Source of the DNA: Neorhizobium tomejilense
GTDB lineage: Bacteria > Pseudomonadota > Alphaproteobacteria > Rhizobiales > Rhizobiaceae
Reading direction: 5' to 3'
Assembly (NCBI GenBank): GCA_002968845.1
Contig: PVBG01000006.1
Location: 124,001 to 188,000, forward strand
DNA length: 64,000 nt
This document shows positions 17,082 to 25,373 of the stretch, piece after piece. The translations under genes and the position numbers were made by a program. Positions within the stretch are counted from its first letter, which is position 1; each line of letters begins with the position of its first letter. The notes beneath the pieces are model-generated. The model was given only the letters and a program-made list of their open reading frames with translations. It had not been told where the DNA came from and did no database searches.

Positions 17082-17360
17082 TCACTTGTTCAGCGCGTCC
17101 TTGAGGGCCTTGGCCGGCGTGAAGGCGAGCTTTTTAGCAGCCGCCACCTTGATCGTCGCGCCTGTGGCCGGATTGCGAGCTTCGCGTTCCGGCGTGTTTT
17201 TGATTTTAAACTTGCCGAACCCCGGAAGGCTCGTTTCATTGCCGGCAATCGCTGCATCGGTGATCGAAGCAATCACCGCTTCGACAATCGCCTTGCCCTG
17301 TGCTTTGGTTAGCCCGTGCTCACCTGCGATCTTGTCGGCGATTTCGTTTGTCGTCGTCAT
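17082..17360 (-). CDS. HU-family DNA-binding protein
   Basis: 92 residues from the ATG at 17360, placed after GGAGAGAAAAA. A longer form from 17420 lacks a ribosome site. It carries EIADKIAGEHGLTKAQGKAI, ETSLPGFGKFKIKNTPERE, ARNPATGATIKVAAAKKLAF and TPAKALKDALNK: a complete HU with the arm motif RNPATG and the closing phenylalanine region. It should form dimers that bend DNA without sequence preference. It is probably a plasmid-encoded extra HU rather than the housekeeping copy, because it lies inside the plasmid core module. Confidence 0.92.
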   Translation of the reverse strand: MTTTNEIADKIAGEHGLTKAQGKAIVEAVIASITDAAIAGNETSLPGFGKFKIKNTPEREARNPATGATIKVAAAKKLAFTPAKALKDALNK

Positions 17361-17416
17361 TTTTTCTCTCCGCATCGAAGTTGATCCGAAATCCCTGACA
17401 GGTGGATGTCGGCCTG

Positions 17417-17710
17417 TCATTGACGCGATGGCGAAGAAGCGTTCAGCAACCCCGGATTTCCACAGTTTCCAACCGGTCGATAGCCTTTCTGACGTTCCCT
17501 GCGGGCGAGATCCAGGAAATGCATCGCAGCCTCACGCTCGGTTGCGAACACCTCGGTCTTTTCGCCGCCGCGCGATCCGATCCGGCCCCAGCGGCGCACC
17601 ACGGCGATCTCTCCGAACAGGGTCGGCTGCATGGAGAGGGCATAATACCGTGCCATGTTTTTCGTCGCGTCGATGCGCTGGCAATAGAGCCGGAAGGGGT
17701 AAGTCGCCAT
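17417..17710 (-). CDS. WGR-domain protein
   Basis: 97 residues from the ATG at 17710. A longer frame from 17746 is possible. The sequence YYALSMQPTLFGEIAVVRRW followed by GRIGSRGGEKTEVF and AAMHFLDLARRERQKGY is the WGR domain, including the Trp-Gly-Arg that names it. In eukaryotic PARPs the WGR domain contacts DNA ends. In Alphaproteobacteria it occurs as a stand-alone protein of about this size on plasmids, and its role there is unknown. It lies 56 nt upstream of the HU gene on the same strand, possibly co-transcribed. Confidence 0.85.
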   Translation of the reverse strand: MATYPFRLYCQRIDATKNMARYYALSMQPTLFGEIAVVRRWGRIGSRGGEKTEVFATEREAAMHFLDLARRERQKGYRPVGNCGNPGLLNASSPSRQ

Positions 17711-17853
17711 GGGCGAACGATGACGAAGAGACGCCAGCGCGTCCAACGACAGTTATGAATCGGTGGAGGCGCTTCGATTCACGACTTTGATGAATGCTGG
17801 CGATCATTGAGGAGACGCCATAGAAGTCGCTTTCCATCAACGGGTAGACGGCA

Positions 17854-18075
17854 ATGGACGACGCATTCACGATCGACAACCGCGGAGATTTCGGCCTATG
17901 GGCGATCGAGGCCGCCAAGCAGATCGTCGGCGAACAGGGGTTCGAGCTGGCGAAAGCCGCGCGGGACGGCACCGAGGGAGAACTTCGTGACGCGGGAAAC
18001 GCCCTCGGGCAGGCAATCACCAATGCGCTCCTGGAGGTCTATGACGGGTTGCTGGACAGTGCCGAGGACGAATAG
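17854..18075 (+). CDS. Small acidic protein of unknown function (73 aa)
   Basis: Starts MDDAFTIDNRGDFGLWAIEA. It is acidic and probably all-helical (QIVGEQGFELAKAARDG, ALGQAITNALLEVYDGLLDS). The region just before the ATG (AACGGGTAGACGGCA) is only a weak ribosome site. No family is recognised. It is convergent with DUF1173, with only 9 nt between them, which argues for a real gene in this compact module. Confidence 0.55.
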   Translation: MDDAFTIDNRGDFGLWAIEAAKQIVGEQGFELAKAARDGTEGELRDAGNALGQAITNALLEVYDGLLDSAEDE

Positions 18076-18084
18076 GCTGACGGC

Positions 18085-19281
18085 CTAGGCCGGCAGCGGC
18101 GGCATGTCACCCTCGGTGACCCGCCAGATCCAGGATCCAAGATCCGGCCGCGCGTCGATCATCTCGCCCAGGGCTGCCTGGAAGTCATCGCCGGCATCCG
18201 GTGGGACGATATAAAGCGCGCAGGGCAGGGGCCTTGCTTCGGGCAGGATCGCATTTGCGAGCGGGTGAATGCGCGGGAGATCGAACCTCAACCCCTTTAC
18301 CGACTTGGAGCGCAGGCGGCCGAGGCGACCGACCAGCAGCTGTTCATAGGCGCTCTCGATCGGCAGCCAGTGTTCGGTCACCGCCATCAGGGCAATCTCG
18401 TTGACGGTGGCAATGCCGGCTGGCGTGCCCCCGATCGTCATGATCGCCATCAGATGCGATGTCTCGGTGCTCTGCCACAGCATCAGTTCCGTTTCAAACC
18501 GCCGTTGCAGGGACCGCCAAGCGGGCTCTTCGAGATAGAGCCGGAAGCCCGGCATGTGTTTGATCACGACCTGACGGCCGTTGCGCACCCCCGCGAACTC
18601 CTTGATCTCCCCAACCAGCACCATCAGCTTTTTCGAACCGGCTGCTGCCTGGAAGAGGCCGGTAAGCTTTTGGGCCCGGCGCTGTTCGATCGCCGCCCTG
18701 TCACTGGCGCGGAACGGTTCGGGAATGAGCAGCCTGTCGGCCAGTACCTGCCCACGAACCTCCATCAGCCGAGCGGCTTCGCTCAGATGCTGATAGACCT
18801 GCCACCAGTGCCGTTTGCCTGTCCAATGCGACGTCCATTCCGTCAGCCCGCTCTCATGCCAGAGGAAATGCAGTAGCCCGCGCACGGACAATTTTTTGGT
18901 CTCGTTTCTCACGCTGTCGGCTGGCGCGGCGCTCTCGTTTGATCTTGCGACCGCGCCGCGTTTCGACAGTGAGAAATCCAGCGTTAGCGATGCGGTGCCG
19001 GCAGTCGGATCGAACTTGATCGCGCCCCCCATCAACGGTCCAAGGCCTGACAATTCGTAGGGCGGTTCGTATGAAGGGCAGGCCGGATCGTGTTTGCCGC
19101 CCGAGAGCGGCATGCGTTTGATCACCAGCTGGTCACCGATATTGGCCACATACATCGGGACCGGCGGTTCGCAGCAGAGACAAAGCGGACGGACCTTTCC
19201 ACGATAGGCATCGGTTAGCTGGTCTTGAATGCCTTCCTCACCCTCTTCGCAGACTGTGCGATCGAGCAGAAAGCGCCTCAT
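18085..19281 (-). CDS. DUF1173 protein
   Basis: 398 residues from the ATG at 19281 (GGAG 8 nt upstream). A start at 19329 would add a poor leader. The N-terminal 100 residues include VRPLCLCCEPPVPMYVANIG, a cysteine-rich LCLC element, and GGKHDPACPSYEP, which together may bind zinc. This is followed by the family's KLSVRGLLHFLWHESGLTEW and HWWQVYQHLSEAARLMEVRG. The C-terminal half contains VVIKHMPGFRLYLEEPAWRS. DUF1173 is restricted to rhizobial-type plasmids and islands and its function is unknown. It marks the right edge of the plasmid core and is divergent from the M81 peptidase gene. Confidence 0.85.
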   Translation of the reverse strand: MRRFLLDRTVCEEGEEGIQDQLTDAYRGKVRPLCLCCEPPVPMYVANIGDQLVIKRMPLSGGKHDPACPSYEPPYELSGLGPLMGGAIKFDPTAGTASLTLDFSLSKRGAVARSNESAAPADSVRNETKKLSVRGLLHFLWHESGLTEWTSHWTGKRHWWQVYQHLSEAARLMEVRGQVLADRLLIPEPFRASDRAAIEQRRAQKLTGLFQAAAGSKKLMVLVGEIKEFAGVRNGRQVVIKHMPGFRLYLEEPAWRSLQRRFETELMLWQSTETSHLMAIMTIGGTPAGIATVNEIALMAVTEHWLPIESAYEQLLVGRLGRLRSKSVKGLRFDLPRIHPLANAILPEARPLPCALYIVPPDAGDDFQAALGEMIDARPDLGSWIWRVTEGDMPPLPA

Positions 19282-19486
19282 GCGAACAGCTCCGGCCGCG
19301 CGTGAGGCGACGGCGAATATGGGTGCCACACGCGAGAAAAAACAGTCTGTTCAGATCGGCCGATTGTGCCGGACGGGCAAAGCCAGCTCAAGGCCGCGCG
19401 GCCCCTCCAAATTTCTCGTCCCTGCGTTTCACTCCGCTCCGACAAATTCTAATCTAGCCCCTCAACCGAACAGAAGGCCTGGAAAT

Positions 19487-20998
19487 ATGAACGTGCCCAG
19501 CCAGAGGCCACGGATTGCCGTCGGCCGTCTATATCACGAGTCCAATCGCCTCAATCCGCAACCGGCAACCGCCGACCAGTTCGAGATACAAAGGGGCGAA
19601 GCGGTGTTTGAATGTGCCGGCTCGACATTGGGCGGCATCATCCGGTACCTCAGGCAAGCGAACGTCGAGATTCTGCCGCTGATCTCTGTTTCAGGCCCGC
19701 CAAGCGGTCTCGTCGACCACGAGTTCTATCAAGCGATCCGCAAGGAACTGGTCGAGCGGATCCAGGCGTCGCACCCTGATGCAATCATCCTTGATCTGCA
19801 CGGCGCGGCGGCTTCGACCGAACTCGCCGACCTGGAAGGAGATCTGCTGGCCTATCTCAGGCGACATGTCGGCCCCTTAGTGCCAATCGGAATCGGTCTC
19901 GACCTGCACGCGCACCTGACCGACTCGATGCTGGAAAACACTGACATCTGCATTGCATGCAAGGAAAATCCGCACTCGGACGTCGTCGAATGCGGCATGC
20001 GAGCCGCGGAACTGACCCTGCAGGTTTTGAGGGGCGACTTGCGACCGGTCGTGATCAGTGCCCGGGTGCCGATGATCCTGCCAGGCGCCGGCGAAACCGC
20101 AAGTGGGCCGCTTGGCGAGATCCACGACAGGGCTCGAGAGCTTGCAGCCGGAACAAGCGGCATTGTCGATATCTCCATCTACAACGTCTTCCGCTATGCG
20201 GACGATTACAATATCGGGCAGGTGGTAACGGTCATGACTGATGGAGCCGTTTCGCTCGCCTCGGAGGTGGCCAAGGAGCTCGCATGGGCGTTCTGGGACA
20301 ACCGGGAACGTTTCGTCGATGATCTTTTCGAGATACGGGATGCCTTCGAGATCGTGCGATCGCAACCGGCCAACCGCCCGTATGTCATGGCCGACATGGG
20401 TGACCGGATCTTGGCTGGCGCGCCCGGTGACAGCACCGTTTTGCTGGCGGAGGTGCTGGACCATTTCGCTGAGCTTAGAGGTGCCTTGACCATCACCGAT
20501 GCCGTCAGCGTAAAACACGCACAGGATGCTGGATTGGGCGCCACGGTCACGCTCGACGTCGGCGGACAGATTTCGCCGGGACTATCGTCGCGCAGGATCA
20601 CCGGGAAAGTGATCCACCTGAGCGACGGCGCATATACGCTCGCCGGGCCGTTCCATGGTGGGGAGGCAAGCTCCCTTGGGAGCGCAGCTGTCGTTCTGGT
20701 CGAGGAACGGGTGTTCGTGCTTCTCACCACCAAACCTGCCTTTAGTCACGACCCGGCCGTGTTCACGAGCCAGGGCATTAATCTGAAGTCCGTCGATTTC
20801 GTGGTGGTGAAGTCGGGCTATCACTTCACGATGAATTTCAAGGGGATCGCGACGCCGCTCCTCGTGTCGACGCCCGGTGTCGGCTACTACCGGAAGGGGA
20901 TCTTCCGTTACGACAAATCACGCTTTTGGCCAGAGCATGACATCGACCTCAAAGCCATCGAGACAAAAGCTTTTGGGGGCAGATCTATTTCGCCATGA
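19487..20998 (+). CDS. M81-family metallopeptidase (MlrC-type)
   Basis: 503 residues from the ATG at 19487. The upstream GAAGGCCTGGAA gives only a fair ribosome site. The pattern of the MlrC family is clear: RIAVGRLYHESNRLNPQPAT at the start, DAIILDLHGAAAS, GIGLDLHAHLTDSML with the metal-binding DxHxH-like cluster, CKENPHSDVVECG, and a C-terminal domain with GDSTVLLAEVLDH and DVGGQISPGL. MlrC opens linear products of microcystin breakdown in Sphingomonas. In rhizobia the members are mostly of unknown substrate, probably modified peptides or amino-acid conjugates. No signal peptide is visible, so the protein is likely cytoplasmic. Confidence 0.9.
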   Translation: MNVPSQRPRIAVGRLYHESNRLNPQPATADQFEIQRGEAVFECAGSTLGGIIRYLRQANVEILPLISVSGPPSGLVDHEFYQAIRKELVERIQASHPDAIILDLHGAAASTELADLEGDLLAYLRRHVGPLVPIGIGLDLHAHLTDSMLENTDICIACKENPHSDVVECGMRAAELTLQVLRGDLRPVVISARVPMILPGAGETASGPLGEIHDRARELAAGTSGIVDISIYNVFRYADDYNIGQVVTVMTDGAVSLASEVAKELAWAFWDNRERFVDDLFEIRDAFEIVRSQPANRPYVMADMGDRILAGAPGDSTVLLAEVLDHFAELRGALTITDAVSVKHAQDAGLGATVTLDVGGQISPGLSSRRITGKVIHLSDGAYTLAGPFHGGEASSLGSAAVVLVEERVFVLLTTKPAFSHDPAVFTSQGINLKSVDFVVVKSGYHFTMNFKGIATPLLVSTPGVGYYRKGIFRYDKSRFWPEHDIDLKAIETKAFGGRSISP

Positions 20999-21071
20999 TC
21001 AGCAGATCTGGGGGGTGACGCTTGGGACCGCCATCCCTTTTGCAAGGTGAATTTTGGATAGCTGAAAATAG

Positions 21072-21356
21072 TCAGTCGTCCCTCTCTCTACCACTCGCCG
21101 TTAACAGCCAAGCTACCGCCGCCCCAAGCAGCATGACACCGACGATGGCTCCGGTTGCTGCCGAAGGGTTCCTATAGGCAGCCTTGCCAAGGCCGAAACT
21201 TTCCGTTTGGAATTGCCGTGCGAACTGGCGGGCCTTAGGAGCGATGTATGTCGCAGCACTTCCCGCTGCGTCGCCAGCGTGCCCAGCGAGCATCGTGCGG
21301 AGATCGGCAAGCTGCTTGCCGATGCGGTCAATCTCGGAAATGTAGTCGCGCTTCAT
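21072..21356 (-). CDS. DUF883/ElaB-YqjD-like membrane-anchored protein
   Basis: 94 residues from the ATG at 21356 (GGAG 6 nt upstream). The N-terminal 55 residues are helical (DYISEIDRIGKQLADLRTML) and the C-terminus has one transmembrane helix (ATGAIVGVMLLGAAVAWLLT) followed by a short charged end. This is the layout of ElaB/YqjD-type ribosome- and membrane-associated proteins and of related DUF883 proteins. The glycine-zipper spacing in the helix (GxxxGxxxxG) fits as well. The start lies 2 nt after the stop of the proline-rich secreted protein gene, so the two are co-transcribed. Confidence 0.7.
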   Translation of the reverse strand: MKRDYISEIDRIGKQLADLRTMLAGHAGDAAGSAATYIAPKARQFARQFQTESFGLGKAAYRNPSAATGAIVGVMLLGAAVAWLLTASGRERDD

Positions 21357-21358
21357 CA

Positions 21359-21766
21359 CTATCTCCGATCATCCCGGTCGCGATCATATTCCCGGTCGCT
21401 CCCACGGTCGCGGCTGAAGCCGCGTCCCGATTCGCCGTCGGCCGAAGATGACGTTTGGAGCCTGTCGAGGATCTGCACCAATGCGTCGGCGCACTCTTTT
21501 GTAGAATCTGAATCAGCGCAGCGCAGGTCGACCCGGGTCCGACCATTCTCGACTTGGATGCGGGCTCCACGTTCTGATGGCGGTGGGCGGTGGCTCATAC
21601 CCGGTCCTGGTCCACGTGGACCAGGAGGTGGTGGTGGCGGATTGTCTGCTGTTACTTCCGGGGGTGCCTTCGGCAGCGGGGAAGTGTCGGCCGGCGGAGA
21701 CTGAGCGAAAGCGGCAGTAGCGGAGAGTCCGACGAGCAGCGCCGTCAGTCGGATATAGTTTCGCAT
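21359..21766 (-). CDS. Small secreted proline-rich protein
   Basis: 135 residues with a standard signal peptide: MRNYIRLTALLVGLSATAAF and cleavage after AFA. The mature part has a proline run (residues about 43-62), a short conserved-looking segment (GARIQVENGRTRVDLRCADS with two cysteines, CADS and ECAD), and an Arg/Asp tail (DRGSDREYDRDRDDRR). No named family. It is probably periplasmic or surface-exposed, and the two cysteines could form one disulfide. It is the first gene of a two-gene unit with the DUF883-like gene. Confidence 0.7.
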   Translation of the reverse strand: MRNYIRLTALLVGLSATAAFAQSPPADTSPLPKAPPEVTADNPPPPPPGPRGPGPGMSHRPPPSERGARIQVENGRTRVDLRCADSDSTKECADALVQILDRLQTSSSADGESGRGFSRDRGSDREYDRDRDDRR

Positions 21767-21880
21767 GGGATTGCCTCTGATTTCTAGCGCAGATAGAACG
21801 TCGGACGGATGCCATCGTTCCGCCAGCAGATATTAAGGTGGATCAAAGTCGATCACCGGGACGGGCTATGCCTCCGTCCG

Positions 21881-22168
21881 TCACTCAACGATCCTAACCA
21901 CCACGAAGGTCTTGGGGTCGATAATCAGCCGCTTCTGATTGACGATCGCGAAGGCGAAGTTCGGCGTATCCGGGATAGGTGACAGCACGAGGTTGTTTGG
22001 TATCGGCTGGCCAACGGCGATCTTCTCGCTGACCTGGACAGGATTGGCCGGCATGGGTTGCCTGCTGACAAAATCCACCGCCTTGTCGGGTGGAGCCGCC
22101 GTAGGTTGCTGAGCAAACGCGCCACCGGCTACTGCAACAAGGGCGGCGGCGAGGATAAAGTTTTTCAT
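21881..22168 (-). CDS. DUF1236 secreted protein (short form)
   Basis: 95 residues. A signal peptide (MKNFILAAALVAVAGGAFAQ) is followed by a linker and one DUF1236 unit: VSEKIAVGQPIPNNLVLSPI, then FAFAIVNQKRLIIDPKTFVV, ending in VRIVE. The closing motif (aromatic-x-aromatic-x-V, a basic residue, V/I-D/E-P, V-x-x-I) is shared with the three other DUF1236 genes between 25.3 and 27.3 kb. The family is almost confined to Rhizobiales and has no assigned function. It is expected in the periplasm or outer envelope. Confidence 0.8.
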   Translation of the reverse strand: MKNFILAAALVAVAGGAFAQQPTAAPPDKAVDFVSRQPMPANPVQVSEKIAVGQPIPNNLVLSPIPDTPNFAFAIVNQKRLIIDPKTFVVVRIVE

Positions 22169-22271
22169 GACTATGCCTCTCCCTTGATTGATCCACCGCT
22201 CCGAATCTTCGGCACATCAATATGGACGTCAGGGTTAGAAAGGAACGGGACAATCTCTGCTTCGTTCCGCT

Positions 22272-22493
22272 TCAGTTCAATTGAGCCGACTTATGGGCCG
22301 CCTCAAATTTCTCGCGTGCTTCATCAGGGGATTTCCGACCATCGAGGGCGGCCAGGGCGCTGTTCTCAGCCGCTGACCATTCTTCATTTTTCCGATGCGG
22401 CCATCCGTGCATCAAGAATTGGTGCGCCTCGAGCGGCCCGGCTATCAGCTGTCCTGCAGCTCGAACTGATTCCTCCCACTTCAGCGTCAACAT
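22272..22493 (-). CDS. DUF982 protein
   Basis: 73 residues from the ATG at 22493, preceded by TAGGAGGATCTAAT. A longer frame from 22589 ignores this strong site. MLTLKWEESVRAAGQLIAGP, EAHQFLMHGWP, and then ALAALDGRKSPDEAREKFEA follow the DUF982 pattern, in which a central W-P and a C-terminal L-x-A-L-x-G-R-x-S/T-P-x-x-A are conserved. It is soluble and has no known function. The family occurs in many paralogous copies in rhizobia, often on plasmids. Confidence 0.75.
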   Translation of the reverse strand: MLTLKWEESVRAAGQLIAGPLEAHQFLMHGWPHRKNEEWSAAENSALAALDGRKSPDEAREKFEAAHKSAQLN

Positions 22494-22656
22494 ATTAGAT
22501 CCTCCTAAAGAGGAAATAGCGCAGCCGGAGAGTAAGGCAAAATGGTCGGCTACGGCCGGACGACGTTTTGGTGCGTCGGAAGCGCTCATTCAGGAACCAA
22601 AATCGAGTCGCTCGGTGCAGTTTTTGGGCAACATCCATGCGTCGCCCGAGTAAATA

Positions 22657-22731
22657 TTACCGTAGTCCGAAGAAGCCGAGAATAAAGAGGACGATAACGA
22701 CGGCTCCGACAAGCCATACGATGCTATTCAT
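22657..22731 (-). CDS. 24-residue single-pass membrane peptide
   Basis: Translates as MNSIVWLVGAVVIVLFILGF followed by FGLR and a TAA stop. AGGTGA lies just before the ATG. Nearly all of it is one transmembrane helix ending in a positive charge. Peptides of this form (M-N-x-I-x-x-x-V-G-x-V-V-I-V-L-x-x-L-G-F-x-G-L-R) recur in rhizobia. I recognise the pattern but know no function. Confidence 0.55.
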   Translation of the reverse strand: MNSIVWLVGAVVIVLFILGFFGLR

Positions 22732-23132
22732 GGTGTCACCTACTGGTGGGTCTGATTTCAGATCCGGTTGGATCGCCAACAGAATGCCGTTGTCCGCTAT
22801 TACGTTCCGAAAGACGTAGGTCTAGATCCAAATCGTTAGCCGGCCTCCAGTTCTTCTTCAATCGGCCTGGCCGGCGGCTTTTGGGTTGATTCCACAAGGC
22901 GATGTGCCTGGCATTGGGGAAACTGTTGCTCCCGTACGGGTGCATGACTCCCAAGATGCCATGAATACCTGCCGTTTTTCCCGTGCGGCCGGGCACGATG
23001 ATGACACCACCCAACGAGAATAGGATCCTGAAGGAAGCAGTGTGCCGGGGCATCTTGTCAGGGAAACGCTGGCCTTCACTATGAAGCCAGAGGGCGTGGC
23101 TGATCTGAAGCTGAAAAGCAGTGCATCTTGAG
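22732..23132. other. 400-nt stretch without a convincing gene
   Basis: Open frames exist on the minus strand, but they show no ribosome site, no family resemblance and mixed codon use. It may be decayed coding DNA. Confidence 0.35.
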
Positions 23133-23294
23133 CTAGTTGGATGGCGCAGGCGCGGCCGGATTTTGGCGGTCACGAGCTGAAGGGGTGGGATGGTCACCGA
23201 CCGAACTCATTTGAGCTTGGTCGATCACCGCCGTGACAATCCCCACGACGAGAACCAAGCCTGCCACGATCACGATCAGCATTCGCCTGCTCAT
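23133..23294 (-). CDS. Small membrane protein (53 aa)
   Basis: From the ATG at 23294, preceded by CAGGAGAAATAC. Translation: a short basic start (MSRRM), a transmembrane helix (LIVIVAGLVLVVGIVTAVI), then a polar proline-rich tail of 25 residues. The frame continues upstream to 23624, but that part has no ribosome site and unlikely composition. No family is known. The helix with a short basic N-terminus suggests an N-in, C-out orientation with the tail in the periplasm. Confidence 0.55.
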   Translation of the reverse strand: MSRRMLIVIVAGLVLVVGIVTAVIDQAQMSSVGDHPTPSARDRQNPAAPAPSN

Positions 23295-23787
23295 GTATTT
23301 CTCCTGCATGCTTAATCGACAAGACGAACACGAGTTGGGGGAAATTGTTCCGCTTGATGTTGCCGCACCAACAGGAGTGGTGTTGCTCATTAGTTCGTGT
23401 TGCGTTCTTTCGGAGCCCGACTTTTTACTGATGCAAAACTGGAGCCGACGAAAGAACCGCAGCCGCGACATGAGCAGCGAGGGCGGAACGGAAGAAGCTT
23501 TAGCGAACTCAAATCGGCGGCGGAGGTCTCTTACTCGCGATAAAGACAAGTAGTCCAACGGCAAACCGAGCGGTGTCCTATCGCAATAATACTTGGAACG
23601 GCAGTGGGTTCCGGTCGCGGCCACTCCCTCTCAAGGCGTGCCATTCTCTACAGCCAGGGCCAGCCAAGAAACAGATAACCGATATCGTGGACCAGCTTCA
23701 GGCTACGAACAGGACGCAGACCCGGTAATGATGTGGCTGGAACCGCAAACTAAAATATTAAACACGCCGACAAGCGATCGCGGAAAA
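23295..23787. other. 490-nt stretch without a recognisable gene
   Basis: Only frames without ribosome sites or family resemblance. No clear repeat or hairpin was seen. Confidence 0.35.
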
Positions 23788-24246
23788 TCACCTGCCGACA
23801 ATCGATCTTAGGCGAGCTCTATCGGCCGAAGTCGCAGACCGGTTGATGATAGTCCGACCGCGCCCGTCTCGCATGACATAGCGTCCGTTGAAAAGCTCTT
23901 CTTCGATGCCACCTTTATGGCGGACCCCGATCGAGGTTTCTGGCCCGCCAACGAACGCACCCGATCCCGTGGTTGAGCTGTTGCTTGAAGACGACGAGGA
24001 TCTTCCAGAGTTGCCATTCGCGCTACCAGTTCCGTTCCCTCCAGCGTTGTCGTTTCCATTCCCCCCGCCGTTGCCGTTGCCTCCACTATTTCCACCCCCA
24101 TTGCCACCACCGTTGCCGCCACCTTGCTGGCCTTGTGCCTTCGTCTCGATCGAAAGCAGAGCCGCTGCGCCACATGCAACTCGAATTGCAGTGAGAGCAA
24201 GCGGTGAGGAAAGCGTCTTGGTCAAAAGCTGCCTTCGAGAGAGCAA
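23788..24246 (-). CDS. Secreted Gly/Asn-rich protein
   Basis: 152 residues. The N-terminus MLSRRQLLTKTLSSPLALTA has a twin arginine before a hydrophobic stretch and may be a Tat or Sec signal. Residues about 40-80 are a low-complexity run of Gly and Asn built from GGN-type units. A serine-rich linker follows. The C-terminal 50 residues look folded: GVRHKGGIEEELFNGRYVMR then DGRGRTIINRSAT. I do not know a named family, but the folded tail with its xGxYxMRDxxGRTIxNR pattern recurs in rhizobial secreted proteins. It is probably exported to the periplasm or cell surface. Confidence 0.7.
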   Translation of the reverse strand: MLSRRQLLTKTLSSPLALTAIRVACGAAALLSIETKAQGQQGGGNGGGNGGGNSGGNGNGGGNGNDNAGGNGTGSANGNSGRSSSSSSNSSTTGSGAFVGGPETSIGVRHKGGIEEELFNGRYVMRDGRGRTIINRSATSADRARLRSIVGR

Positions 24247-24330
24247 GAAGTCCTCCTGGTGTCGCCTTTGCCACGCCTATCCTGCCGCCACCATAGACTA
24301 GGCGTGGGTCAATCTTTGGCACATTTTGAA

Positions 24331-24423
24331 CTATCCGGCTGCTGCACCAATAGCTACAACTCCTCCAGCGAGGATGATGATCGCGAACAGTAGCCACCGC
24401 GCTTGATAAACACTTTGATCCAT
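24331..24423 (-). CDS. 30-residue membrane peptide
   Basis: Translates as MDQSVYQARWLLFAIIILAG followed by GVVAIGAAAG and a TAG stop. GGAGGCTGAA precedes the ATG, giving a good ribosome site. There is one hydrophobic helix with a short polar start. It is too short to assign to a family. Confidence 0.5.
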   Translation of the reverse strand: MDQSVYQARWLLFAIIILAGGVVAIGAAAG

Positions 24424-24637
24424 TTCAGCCTCCAGGTCTTCGAACGTTGCTGCAAATCTCCCGGGGAGGCGCCAGTTCCCGTCGTAGGACCGAATTCATC
24501 GTCCCTCAGGACCTTAGTCCTGTGACCACCGGGCGAAGGTCGTATTGAGATCGTACTGAAGGCCCAACGAGGAACATCGGGAGATTAGATCTGTTCAAGA
24601 TCCCAGACGACTTCCACGGGAGGTCCAGGAGGTTGAC

Positions 24638-24931
24638 ATGAACTTGATGCGCCCAGTGACTTTGAGGACTCATCTTGCGGTGAAGTTGACCGCTATGAGG
24701 ATCGCAAAGGGCGCGTTCGCTCTCCCGCTGATCCTGCTCATGTGCATCGGAATCAAAGCCTTGGCAGCCGAGCCGAGCCTGTTGGTCGATGCCCATGTCT
24801 GGACCAGACATCCGGATGGCAGCTCACCGAGCCGCTCCGCCGAAACCAGTGCCCACCAAGAGGCACCGGCAGCGAGAATTGAACCAGGTGCAGATGCAGC
24901 CCAGGCCCTTATCCTCCTAGTTTCGCAATGA
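24638..24931 (+). CDS. Small secreted protein of unknown function
   Basis: 97 residues, with a very good ribosome site (CAGGAGGTTGAC) directly before the ATG. The N-terminal 45 residues form a long signal peptide with a basic start and hydrophobic core (GAFALPLILLMCIGIKALAA), with likely cleavage after ALA. The remaining 50 residues are polar and probably disordered, ending in a short hydrophobic stretch. No family is recognised. The gene lies among other small envelope genes. Confidence 0.5.
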   Translation: MNLMRPVTLRTHLAVKLTAMRIAKGAFALPLILLMCIGIKALAAEPSLLVDAHVWTRHPDGSSPSRSAETSAHQEAPAARIEPGADAAQALILLVSQ

Positions 24932-25156
24932 TACCTGCAAGGGCTTCGACAGCCGACGATCGAACGAAGACGGGCAGTACAGACGAGGCCAGCGCCAACG
25001 GCGCCGCACCACGCGGATCCCACGGGGCCACCTGCCGTCGCCGGGTGAATGCAGCACGTGGTATCGCGGCATTCCGGCAGGTCAACAGCCGCCGCACCGT
25101 TGCCAGGCTTTCCTGCGCGGGTTCCGGTAGCACCTCCTCCCGGTGATCGACAGATT

Positions 25157-25324
25157 TCAGGATTTCGTCGTCAGTGCCAAGTCCTCAGGAATATAGACGC
25201 GGGCAGGGGAGTTTTTGGAGGAGTCGTTGAGCACGACAAGGGCCACGACCATTCCCACCATGGCCATCAAGACCATCAGGACGGGGGTGCTGCTACGACA
25301 GCTTCTAGGCTGATTGTATATCAT
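25157..25324 (-). CDS. Small membrane protein (55 aa)
   Basis: From the ATG at 25324. A frame from 25357 is also open. MIYNQPRSCRSSTP is followed by one hydrophobic helix rich in Met and Val (VLMVLMAMVGMVVALVVL) and a polar tail with YIPEDL. The ribosome site is weak. It lies in a row of small envelope genes on the same strand, upstream (in coordinates) of a DUF1236 gene. No known family. Confidence 0.4.
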   Translation of the reverse strand: MIYNQPRSCRSSTPVLMVLMAMVGMVVALVVLNDSSKNSPARVYIPEDLALTTKS

Positions 25325-25373
25325 GACCGATCCAAGACGGTCGGGCGTGAATGCCACGCCCGACCAGAATAAT

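Noticed and set aside
22736..23197. 153-codon minus-strand frame
   Set aside because: No ribosome site, mixed amino-acid composition, no family resemblance. I treat the stretch as non-coding or decayed.
23788..24246. Gly/Asn repeat units as a CRISPR-like array
   Set aside because: The repetition is of GGN codons in a secreted protein gene with no regular spacers. It is protein low complexity, not CRISPR.
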